From: Armatimonadota bacterium | Lineage (GTDB): Bacteria; Armatimonadota; Fervidibacteria; Fervidibacterales; Thermosaccharophagaceae | Reading direction: 5' to 3' | Length of the DNA stretch: 64,000 nt | Assembly: GCA_025062195.1 (NCBI GenBank) | Contig: JANXAS010000008.1 | Location: 1-64,000, forward strand | In this document: one piece after another, positions 25,265-33,002 of the stretch | Layout of the letters: each line of letters starts with the position of its first letter | How positions within the stretch are numbered: the stretch's first letter is position 1 | Notes under the pieces: generated by a model | Databases searched by the model: none | What the model was told of the DNA's origin: nothing | Seen by the model: the letters and a program-made list of their open reading frames with translations, nothing else | Position numbers and translations under genes: made by a program

Positions 25265-25906
25265 GTGGAGGCATTGCAGCAATGGGCGCTGCAAATGCTT
25301 GACCGTTACGGTATGCTCGGGCTATTCACCATAGCATTCATTGAATCGTCTTTTTTCCCGATCCCTCCGGATGTGCTTCTGATCGCCATAACCACGAGGA
25401 CACCAAATGCAGCCTTTTGCGCCAGCATCATTTGCACGGTTGGCAGTGTGCTCGGTGCCCTCTTGGGATACGCAATCGGGTTTATTGGTGGGCGCCCGCT
25501 GCTGCTCAGACTCTTCAGCCGAAGCAAAGTTGAGGCTGCAGAATCTCTTTACCACGAGTATGGTGCATGGGCAGTTCTAATAGCTGCCTTCACTCCGATC
25601 CCTTACAAGGTCTTCACGATTGCAAGTGGTGTCTTCAAGTTGAACGTGCTTTCAATGCTTCTCATGTCAGTTATTGGGCGTGGCGCGAGGTTCTTCCTTG
25701 TGGCGTATTCGGTGCGCCTTGTTGGGCAAGCGTTCGTCAAGCAATTAGATATTTTAAGCCTCCTGCTCGTTTTGGTCTTGGTTGGTTTCTTTGCGCTCGT
25801 TTGGTTCTATCACCGAAGGAGAGGGATATCTGTTTCAAAAGCTGGTTTTAAAGGCGATGCAGGTGAGAAATGCTTTAATTCCCCAAATGGGTTGCGCGAC
25901 GGTTAA
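25265..25906 (+). CDS. DedA/YqaA-family (VTT domain) membrane protein
   Basis: Polytopic membrane protein of the DedA/SNARE-associated (VTT) superfamily; relatives act in lipid flipping and membrane homeostasis. It shows the N-terminal YGMLGLFTIAFIESSFFPIPPDVLL motif in parts, with the re-entrant ESSFFPIPPD, a GALLGYAIGFIGGR helix, and the second half-hairpin AFTPIPYKVFTIASGVFKL with the typical R/K after PIP. Length 213. GTG 25265 has GGAGATGA upstream. The last 25 residues after HRRRGI are hydrophilic and not family-like. Substrate unknown. Confidence 0.9.
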   Translation: MEALQQWALQMLDRYGMLGLFTIAFIESSFFPIPPDVLLIAITTRTPNAAFCASIICTVGSVLGALLGYAIGFIGGRPLLLRLFSRSKVEAAESLYHEYGAWAVLIAAFTPIPYKVFTIASGVFKLNVLSMLLMSVIGRGARFFLVAYSVRLVGQAFVKQLDILSLLLVLVLVGFFALVWFYHRRRGISVSKAGFKGDAGEKCFNSPNGLRDG

Positions 25907-26295
25907 GTTGGCTTCTTAGAAAGTCTTAAAGTTTGGCTTTCGTTTCATTCCCGCACAGCCCTATGGAAGCAAATCCAATGAGTGTGAGTTTGAGGGTGTG
26001 GCAATCTGGATGCGCAGATGAGAGTGGTGTATTTTAATGGGCAATGAGCTTCAGCTATCCATGTCACCCCAATGGTTAACTTTGACGGCGTGTTAAAATG
26101 AGTGTGGCTATAATGCTCTCCCCGGTTTAACATGACAACTGTTGCAACTGGTGAGCACCCATGAAAGGCGACTTTGCGCACTATGCAGAATGGCTTTTGA
26201 GCATGTGGCATCGTCTAAGAGGCATCCGGAAGACACATAGCCGAGTGGAGGAACAGAAGCCACAATCAAAACGGCTCCGTAAGGAGGTGAGGGTG

Positions 26296-26928
26296 ATGAG
26301 AGAAGAATTGCAGGGTGCATCTTCAAGCCATTTTAGGGATGACTTTGACAGCGATATAGCGCAGGGGGATTTGTTCCCACCGCAGCGAGACCATACATGG
26401 AGCATCACAAAGGATGAATTTGCGCCGCGCCCGCATGAGCAGCCTTGGAAGGTGGGCGTGTTTATAGATGTGCAAAATCTTTACCTGTGCATAAAGAGCG
26501 TCTTCAATCAAGCGAAAATAAACTACCGGGCGCTCAAAGAATTCTTGTCCCGTAACGGAGCCATCGTTAAGATGACCGCATTCACATGTTACGATCCGGA
26601 CAATCGCTCGCAGCTTGACTTCATACATGCTCTTGCAATCATGGGATATAGGGTTGTGGCGAAGCCGCTAAAACGCCTCCCCGATGGGTCTGTGAAGGCG
26701 AGCATGGACATGGAAATGGCAATTGAGATACTTTCAGAGGCACCACACCTTGATGAGATAGTCATCGTGACTGGTGACGGTGACTTCGCACCATTGATTG
26801 ATCAGCTCGCAAGGATGGGTAAGGTGGTCAAGGTAATCGGTCCGGATAAACTCACATCGCCCGAACTCATAAGATCCTGTGATGCATTCATCAACCTAAC
26901 TCAGATTGATGGGATCCTTGATATCTGA
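26296..26928 (+). CDS. NYN-domain (LabA/DUF88-like) putative nuclease
   Basis: NYN domains have a PIN-like fold and usually cut RNA. Motifs are VGVFIDVQNLYLCIK (first acidic residue), KASMDMEMAIEIL (second) and IVIVTGDGDFAPLIDQLARMGK (third pair). About 50 residues of charged sequence precede the domain. A near-perfect AAGGAGGTGA stands before ATG 26296, which is therefore preferred. The longer ORF from ATG 26161 also has a fair GGTGAG site and would add 45 basic residues, so both starts may be used. It is followed by the sodium symporter after 23 bases. Confidence 0.88.
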   Translation: MREELQGASSSHFRDDFDSDIAQGDLFPPQRDHTWSITKDEFAPRPHEQPWKVGVFIDVQNLYLCIKSVFNQAKINYRALKEFLSRNGAIVKMTAFTCYDPDNRSQLDFIHALAIMGYRVVAKPLKRLPDGSVKASMDMEMAIEILSEAPHLDEIVIVTGDGDFAPLIDQLARMGKVVKVIGPDKLTSPELIRSCDAFINLTQIDGILDI

Positions 26929-26951
26929 TCCAATTCAAGGAGGGCGTGCAT

Positions 26952-28775
26952 ATGCAGCGCGAGCGGTGGGCGACGAGGATAGGACTCATCTTAGCTATGG
27001 CTGGCAATGCTATAGGGCTCGGGAATTTCTTGCGCTTCCCCGGGCAGGCAGCTCGCAATGGTGGCGGCGCATTTATGATACCTTACTTTATCTCCCTCAT
27101 CCTGATGGGCATACCATTGATGTGGATGGAGTGGGCGCAGGGGCGATTCGGTGGCTCGCGAGGCTATGGGACTACACCGGGAATGTTCCACGATATGTGG
27201 CGTGCGCGCATAAGCAAATATCTTGGCACCCTCGGCATATTCATCCCGACGACAATCATGATTTATTACACCTACATTGAAAGTTGGACGCTTGGTTATA
27301 GCTTCCTTGCGCTTATAGGGGAGATGCCGAGGGTCGAACCAAATATGTCACCAAATGAAGTGCTCTCCCGGTTTGAGGAATACTTCACCTCGTATGTTGG
27401 CAAAAGCGGAGAATGGTTTATCTCCGTCAGCCCAACTGCTTATGTCTTCTTTCTAATAACGCTTGCGCTCAATATATGGATACTTGCTCGTGGTGTTGCT
27501 CGCGGCATTGAAGCACTCGCTAAGATAGCCATGCCGTTGTTGTTCCTATTTGCGATTGTGCTCGTAATAAGGGTTTTCACACTTGGCGCTCAGGTTCATC
27601 CCGATTGGACACCGCTCAAAGGTCTTTCATTCCTTTGGGAGCCAAAGTGGGTGATAGAGCGCTCAGGACATCACATCATTACACTGCTTGATCCAACGAT
27701 ATGGTTAGCGGCGGCTGGTCAAATGTTCTTCACGCTGAGTCTGGGAATGGGTGCCATACAAACTTATGCGAGCTACTTGGATGAGAATGACGATGTCATG
27801 TTGACAGGTTTAACGACGACGGCAGCAAATGAATTTGCTGAAGTTGTGCTTGGTGGCTCTCTTGCCATCCCGGCAGCGGTAACATTCTTTGGCTTGCTTG
27901 GGGCGCTTGAGGCTGCCGGAAAGGGTGTGTTTTACCTCGCCTTCATCTCAATGCCGGCGATATTCAGCTACCTGCCCGCCGGAAATCTTTTTGGCGCCGT
28001 ATGGTTTTTGCTGCTCTTCTTTGCCGGCTTCACATCCTCCGTCGCTATGTCGCAACCCATAATGGCATTTCTTCAAGAACACTTTGGTGTTAGGAGATTG
28101 AACGCAGCGCTCATGCTCGGCGTGTTTTACTTCGTCATGACTCATATTTGCATTTTCCTTCGCGGCGGTGTTGATGTGATGGACTTTTGGGCTGGCACAT
28201 TTGGTCCCCCATTGCTTGCCCTAATTGAGGTCATCATCATGATGTGGATATTTGGCGCCGATAGAATGTGGGAGGAAATGCATCGTGGTGCTGAGTTGCG
28301 CGCGCCGCGCTTCTTCTACTACACGAGCAAGTATGTGACTCCGCTGTTCTTGATGCTCATCTTTGGCGGTTGGATCTGGCAGAATCTTCTGCCGCAGAAG
28401 GTTTATCGTGGCTCTATAGAGCGAGTTGAATTTGTCGGTGGGGAAGCGCAGGTGACGATTAAAGCTGATGATAGGGAGGTTGTCGGTATAGTTAAACCGG
28501 ATGATGGCACCACATTGCTGCGCAACCGTAAAAATGTGGACTTGACAGAATTTGAGGCTGGTGAAGAGGTCTTTGCAAGCCACTTTAAAGGTAGCAAAGT
28601 ATTCAGCTTCATCGCTGATGAGGATTCGTATTACTCACTCATTGCAAGGAGTGTTGAGGGACAGCGCCCGGGAGTGACCATATGGATAACGAGGGCAGTT
28701 CTTCTGGTCATGTTTATTTCAATGTGCGTTGCTGTCGGAATCGCGTGGCGGATTAGGGAGGACGCAAGAAAATGA
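26952..28775 (+). CDS. Sodium-dependent transporter, SNF/NSS family, with an inserted C-terminal domain
   Basis: LeuT-fold Na+-coupled symporter for amino acids or similar small molecules. The first helix carries the family signature ATRIGLILAMAGNAIGLGNFLRFP, then GGGAFMIPYF, and further helices follow to near residue 470. AGGAGG lies eight bases before ATG 26952. Before the last helix (AVLLVMFISMCVAVGIAW) about 95 polar residues intervene, from YRGSIERVEFVGGEAQVTI to RSVEGQRPG. They are rich in beta-forming residues and are not part of the standard NSS fold. A 31-codon MetS-like gene overlaps the stop codon, which points to the MetPS-type subgroup with a small helper subunit. Substrate is not determined by sequence. 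Confidence 0.93.
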   Translation: MQRERWATRIGLILAMAGNAIGLGNFLRFPGQAARNGGGAFMIPYFISLILMGIPLMWMEWAQGRFGGSRGYGTTPGMFHDMWRARISKYLGTLGIFIPTTIMIYYTYIESWTLGYSFLALIGEMPRVEPNMSPNEVLSRFEEYFTSYVGKSGEWFISVSPTAYVFFLITLALNIWILARGVARGIEALAKIAMPLLFLFAIVLVIRVFTLGAQVHPDWTPLKGLSFLWEPKWVIERSGHHIITLLDPTIWLAAAGQMFFTLSLGMGAIQTYASYLDENDDVMLTGLTTTAANEFAEVVLGGSLAIPAAVTFFGLLGALEAAGKGVFYLAFISMPAIFSYLPAGNLFGAVWFLLLFFAGFTSSVAMSQPIMAFLQEHFGVRRLNAALMLGVFYFVMTHICIFLRGGVDVMDFWAGTFGPPLLALIEVIIMMWIFGADRMWEEMHRGAELRAPRFFYYTSKYVTPLFLMLIFGGWIWQNLLPQKVYRGSIERVEFVGGEAQVTIKADDREVVGIVKPDDGTTLLRNRKNVDLTEFEAGEEVFASHFKGSKVFSFIADEDSYYSLIARSVEGQRPGVTIWITRAVLLVMFISMCVAVGIAWRIREDARK

Positions 28776-28867
28776 GCTGGCAAGGTTGGTTGTGCATATC
28801 TATCGGTTGGGGAATAGTGATAGGCTTATTTGTGTATTGTTTTGCTCGCGTCCTTTCGCGCCCATAA
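28772..28867 (+). CDS. MetS-like small single-helix subunit of the NSS transporter (not in ORF track)
   Basis: A 31-residue ORF whose ATG overlaps the TGA of the transporter gene (ATGA). The product, MSWQGWLCISIGWGIVIGLF followed by VYCFARVLSRP, is one hydrophobic helix with a basic end. This is the size, place and form of the MetS family of NSS small subunits, which the large subunit needs for activity in Corynebacterium. The assignment rests on position and shape, since so short a sequence has few diagnostic residues. Confidence 0.75.
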   Translation: MSWQGWLCISIGWGIVIGLFVYCFARVLSRP

Positions 28868-29099
28868 GTTGGTGTGTAAACCCTGTGCAGTCCGCTTTTG
28901 GAACCAAAGGCAGCATCCAGCTCATCTGGATCAAATCCACCATAGGAGTTGCGCAATCGGCATAGCTTTGCAGGGGTGCGAGAAAGCCCGCCAGATAAAC
29001 GCTGACGAAAACGAGTGATGTGGGCAGCTCGACAGCAGCAGCCGCATTCAACTGCGCAGCCTCACCCACAATAAAGTGAGCGAAGCGGTATAACGCCTC

Positions 29100-29813
29100 T
29101 TATGTCACCCTTATGCCGAACTTCTCCTCAGCTTGTGATGGGAGCACATAAAGCGGCTTAAGTTGAAATATATCATCACCGTGCTTTTCCTTCTCCCAAC
29201 GAAGGCGTGCAAGTTGACCTATGCCCTCAGCTGTCGGGAGCACATGAGCAGCGCAAATAAAACTGCGAGATGCAACGACGTTAGATAGCAACCTGCGCCA
29301 CTCATCTCTCAGTGCGCCGCAGATGATGGTTGGCACATCGCTGCTAATAAGTTCGTTCAACAATATCTCAACATCAACGATGCGTTCACTTTGCAGTGTT
29401 TCCAATTCGCCATGCGCCCTAACAAATGTTGCCGAGTATGCTTCAAGTGGGCGTGTCGGACGGGATGGGTATAGGACAACCAACCTTCTCCCATCAGATA
29501 CGCACGCAAGATGTGCTATGCACTCAAGCGTTCTTATCCCCGTGATCGGCTTGCTGAGTGAATAAGCCATTGCTTTTGCGTATGCAACACCGATGCGTGT
29601 GCTTGTGAATGAGCCTGGTCCTATTGAGACTGCCACAAGAGATATGTCCTTAAGTTGACAGTTAGCTGCTTTGAGCGCTGACTGAGTCAGTTCGGGCAGC
29701 CTGATGAGCAAGTCACGATGCGTCCATGTTAGCAGCATTGCTTTTAAAGACGAGTTATCACACACTGCCACACTGCAAATTTCTCCTGTTGTCTCAATGC
29801 TTAGTATGAGCAT
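29100..29813 (-). CDS. tsaB: tRNA threonylcarbamoyladenosine biosynthesis protein TsaB
   Basis: Non-catalytic ASKHA-fold partner of TsaD in making t6A37 of ANN-decoding tRNAs. Diagnostic parts are MLILSIETTGEICSVAV at the start and VSIGPGSFTSTRIGVAYAKAMAYSL around residues 65-90. The C-terminal half is more variable, as usual. AAGGAGTGAT stands five bases before ATG 29813 and overlaps the tsaE stop, so the two genes are coupled; the track start at 29819 is a TTG inside that region. About 237 residues. TsaD and TsaC are not in the window. Confidence 0.92.
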   Translation of the reverse strand: MLILSIETTGEICSVAVCDNSSLKAMLLTWTHRDLLIRLPELTQSALKAANCQLKDISLVAVSIGPGSFTSTRIGVAYAKAMAYSLSKPITGIRTLECIAHLACVSDGRRLVVLYPSRPTRPLEAYSATFVRAHGELETLQSERIVDVEILLNELISSDVPTIICGALRDEWRRLLSNVVASRSFICAAHVLPTAEGIGQLARLRWEKEKHGDDIFQLKPLYVLPSQAEEKFGIRVT

Positions 29814-29819
29814 GCTCAA

Positions 29820-30305
29820 TCACTCCTTGCACAGCCGTTTCCAACCCTCGCGCACATCCAAAAGCAATTTTGAATGCCTTTCGCCGTGCGCCAAAAACTT
29901 GACATTTCTTCCAACGCTCTCATGTGACAGGAAAACATCCAAGCGTTCGTTCGGAAGAAGCTGCTTTATATATTCAGCCCACTCAATTACTACGACACCA
30001 CCACGAGATATATACTCGCTAAACGACACCTGCCAATCAATGTCGCTTGGATCAATCCCCTCAAGGCGGTAGGCATCCACATGGAACAAAGGCAGTCTTC
30101 CCGAATACTCACGCACAAGCACAAATGTCGGGCTTATAATGCGCTTTGTTGTCTCAAGACCTTCAGCTATCCCCTGTATGAGCGTTGTCTTACCTGTCCC
30201 AAGCGGTCCATAAAGGGCGACAATATCTCCACCGCAAAGGTATGCCGCCATGCACCTGCCAAGCTTTACCATCTCATCGGCAGTTGCAACATGCACTTCC
30301 CACAT
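29820..30305 (-). CDS. tsaE: tRNA threonylcarbamoyladenosine biosynthesis ATPase TsaE
   Basis: Small P-loop ATPase that resets the TsaB-TsaD complex in t6A synthesis. Walker A is in ALYGPLGTGKTTLIQGIAEGL, then ISPTFVLVREYSGRLPLFHVDAYRLEG in parts (SPTF and HVDAYRL are the family hallmarks) and VVVIEWAEYIKQLLP. The track ORF reaches 30428, but GGGAGCGA seven bases before ATG 30305 gives 161 residues, the normal size. tsaB follows with a gap of six bases. Confidence 0.93.
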   Translation of the reverse strand: MWEVHVATADEMVKLGRCMAAYLCGGDIVALYGPLGTGKTTLIQGIAEGLETTKRIISPTFVLVREYSGRLPLFHVDAYRLEGIDPSDIDWQVSFSEYISRGGVVVIEWAEYIKQLLPNERLDVFLSHESVGRNVKFLAHGERHSKLLLDVREGWKRLCKE

Positions 30306-31063
30306 GGCTCTATCGCTCCCAAGGTGATGAGTTGTATCTTTCAGCTGGTCACAACTGCATGATTTGCGATGCAGTGCCGAGATGTATTTTGGCATGCATT
30401 GCCGTTTTAGCTTTTTGTCGTCTCCCACTAACGGGTTGCTTGCCGCAACACAAAAACTGTAAAGCGCAAACAGGTTTGGTGACAGTCGCCGCGAACTTAA
30501 GCGAAGATGGCGTGCAGCTTATCCGCAGTTTAACCCATTCGTGATGCAAATGGCAGTGGCAAAAGCATTCCGATAGAAATTTTCATATTCAGGGCGTTGT
30601 TCGGAGATGTTTGTAGTAACGCACGGAACACAATGGAACGACATAAAAGGTGCTAAAGCGCCATCGCTTCGCGGCTAACCGCCAGCTTTTCCGAGGTCTA
30701 TAATAGGGCACGAAATGAAGTGCCCTCAAGGAAGCCGGGGACGCTACACTGCTATCGCTTCACGGTGTGCTGTTAACTTTTAGGCGACAAGGTGTGTGAA
30801 TCCATGGCTGAAGCTTCTCCTTTGGGATGAGAGCAAAATTTGGCGGGGATGACTTTATCTATGAGCTTTCTGATCTAAAGTTTGCAAGGCGCAAAGGAGA
30901 AATGCGGCGCCATTAAAGTGGAGCACGGGAAAGGAGGCATAGAGTGAGCTGAACGCCGCACTGCTACCGTTTCATGTCTGACTGCGAACTATGCCTTTGC
31001 AGGATGACTATGTCACATTGATTTTTGAGATGGCGTTACAGTTATAGCTTTCAATGTTAAGGA
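30306..31063. other. About 760-base intergenic region, no gene seen
   Basis: Divergent gap between tsaE (minus) and a membrane-protein gene (plus). ORFs here are short shadows. It holds a hairpin AGGGCAC-8-GTGCCCT at 30705-30726 directly after a TATAAT at 30699-30704, and a run of short motifs such as CGCTTCGCGGCTAACCGCC. The latter recall, weakly, the interior of the dispersed repeat. No tRNA-like cloverleaf was found by eye. Confidence 0.5.
30705..30726. repeat. Hairpin related to the 17877 stem
   Basis: AGGGCAC, eight bases, GTGCCCT. The same GGGCAC/GTGCCC core is found in the longer hairpin at 17877-17904. It may be a degraded REP-like unit or a regulatory stem; no T tract follows. Confidence 0.5.
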
Positions 31064-32677
31064 GTGGTGAATGATTTGCGATGGCTCCAGATCGGTTTGA
31101 AGCGTTTGTCGGATGAAGCGCTAATGCGAATAGCTATTTGGCTTACTCTGTTGCTTTGTGCCGCATTTGGTTTTATTGTCGCCTGTCCAGCAATACCTCT
31201 CGGTGTAGTTGGCGAGTGGGTATTGGAACGCAAACTTGCATCGCTTTCAAGTTGCATTCCTATGATGCTTGCAGTTGTGCTCATTATCTTTATCGCGTGG
31301 CGGCTCGTTTCATCATACCCGAAAAGCATCGGCTACTCCGTTTTTGCTCATATGCTCCTCTTCATACCTTTCATAATGCTCAAACTCGCTGCTCAAATGG
31401 CAGAGCCGCCGCATAGGAATCCGATATCTTTTGCGACATACATTGCAGTAAGCCCGATAGCCACATCTTACTTCACGGCAGCCCGTGATGCCGAGCGTGA
31501 GGGTTGGTTGAATGTCCTGCAAGGTTACGATGAGTTTATGCGCCGCCAGCCAGTTCACGCAGCAACTCATCCTCCGGGAATGCTCATGCTATACAGCCTC
31601 ATCAGGGTCACAACTTACAACTCAAGTTGGTTACAGCATATGGCATACGATGTGCTTGGTGGCAGGTGGATGATTTACGATCATATCTACATTGTGCGCA
31701 GGTTGCTCGGGATATCGGTTGAGCCGTGGGAATTGGCAGCAGCATTCTTAAGCTCTGCTCTCATGCTGTTTATGGGGGCTTTGGCACTGCCGTTTGTTAT
31801 ATACGGAGCTTTGATGCTTTCTAATTGCGCCTTAGGTAATGCTCCCAATGCAAACGCTCCATCCTGTGACATTTGCGCCTGTAGAGTGTGGCTTTCGGGC
31901 GCGTTTGCAGCGATGCTATACTCGTTCTCACCGGGACAGCTTGCCTACGGTATTTCACCAGACCAAGCGCTCACATTCATCTCCGCAGTTGGTGCAGTGT
32001 GCATTTGTGTGTGGATGATTAAGCCCGAATTCAAGTTTGCGCTCGCGCTTTGTGGCGTGGTCAGCTTCGTCGGTGTTATTTGCAGCTTTAAATTCCTGCC
32101 CGTAGTTGGGGTGTGGGTGATTTGGATAGTCGGTGCGATTTGGTGTGCATCGTCCAATGATGCGTGGAATGTTATCTCAAAGGCTATTAAGTCACTCCTG
32201 TGGCTTGTCATCCCGATGCTCTCCCTTGCTCTGCTTTTTGCCATCCTCTTTAATTTTGATTGGCTCAGCGCATTCTCAGTGGCTATGCGTGCACATAGTG
32301 AGCAAGCTGCGTCCGCAACTCGCACTTACTGGAAATGGGCTATAGTCAACTTGATTGAATTTGGCATTTCGCTTGGTCCAGCAACTGTTGCGCTGCTCAA
32401 AATTTGCTTTTTGCGCTCCATCACGCGAATGAACTTGATGTCCTTTTTGCCGTCCCTTTCATCAGCTGCAATAATTCTCCTGCTTGATGTGTTTGGCGTT
32501 GTTCGCGGCGAGGTCTCACGAATTTGGCTCCCATTTATGCCTATGCTCATAATCGGAGTTGCGTCTGGCGCGAATTTTTACAGCCATTGGCATTTGCCGT
32601 TCATCATCCTTTCAGCATCACAAGCAGCAATTGGCATTTTGGTCAGGGCAATGGTTGATTCGGTAAGACCTTGGTGA
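31064..32677 (+). CDS. Polytopic membrane protein, possible GT-C-type glycosyltransferase
   Basis: A 537-residue protein with about ten or more hydrophobic helices, so it spans the membrane many times. After the first helices there is a periplasmic-type loop with QPVHAATHPPGMLMLYSLI. The HPPG motif is often seen in GT39/GT87-like lipid-linked sugar transferases. An acidic DAEREGW precedes it. No other sure family signature is visible, and the Asp pair expected in the first loop of GT-C enzymes is not obvious. The start is uncertain: GTG 31064, GTG 31067 and TTG 31076 are all near AAGGAGTG. It stands alone between tsaE and uvrA. Confidence 0.75.
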   Translation: MVNDLRWLQIGLKRLSDEALMRIAIWLTLLLCAAFGFIVACPAIPLGVVGEWVLERKLASLSSCIPMMLAVVLIIFIAWRLVSSYPKSIGYSVFAHMLLFIPFIMLKLAAQMAEPPHRNPISFATYIAVSPIATSYFTAARDAEREGWLNVLQGYDEFMRRQPVHAATHPPGMLMLYSLIRVTTYNSSWLQHMAYDVLGGRWMIYDHIYIVRRLLGISVEPWELAAAFLSSALMLFMGALALPFVIYGALMLSNCALGNAPNANAPSCDICACRVWLSGAFAAMLYSFSPGQLAYGISPDQALTFISAVGAVCICVWMIKPEFKFALALCGVVSFVGVICSFKFLPVVGVWVIWIVGAIWCASSNDAWNVISKAIKSLLWLVIPMLSLALLFAILFNFDWLSAFSVAMRAHSEQAASATRTYWKWAIVNLIEFGISLGPATVALLKICFLRSITRMNLMSFLPSLSSAAIILLLDVFGVVRGEVSRIWLPFMPMLIIGVASGANFYSHWHLPFIILSASQAAIGILVRAMVDSVRPW

Positions 32678-33002
32678 CGGCACTATAGCGTATGCATTCT
32701 GACCAAGGTTCACGGGTATGATGCAGATGCCAATTTGTTTTCTCATATTCAACACCGCCAGCACCGCCACTGTTTACCCATCGCTGTTTAAGCTCGTGGG
32801 CATGATGGGATGCTAATTTGGTTTCATAGTGCTGTTGGTATTGTCGTCCTTCCGTCACTTTTAGGCTAAGGGCATGTTGCTCTAGCTGCGGGCATAGTCG
32901 TCAAAATGGATAAGGTGGCATGGCATACAGTATGCTCATATGCAACTAAAACGGTGTTATGGCTGCGCAAATACACTGCCTCAAAATGGGAGGCATTTAG
33001 CC
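32678..33002. other. 325-base gap upstream of uvrA
   Basis: No well-supported gene. A minus-strand ORF (32643-32858) overlaps the end of the preceding gene and has no family features. The GGGAGG that serves as the uvrA ribosome binding site lies at about 32988-32993. No LexA-type box is obvious by eye. Confidence 0.45.

Noticed and set aside
32643-32858. 71-codon minus-strand ORF upstream of uvrA
   Set aside because: It overlaps the end of the membrane-protein gene and has no recognisable features, only moderately protein-like composition.
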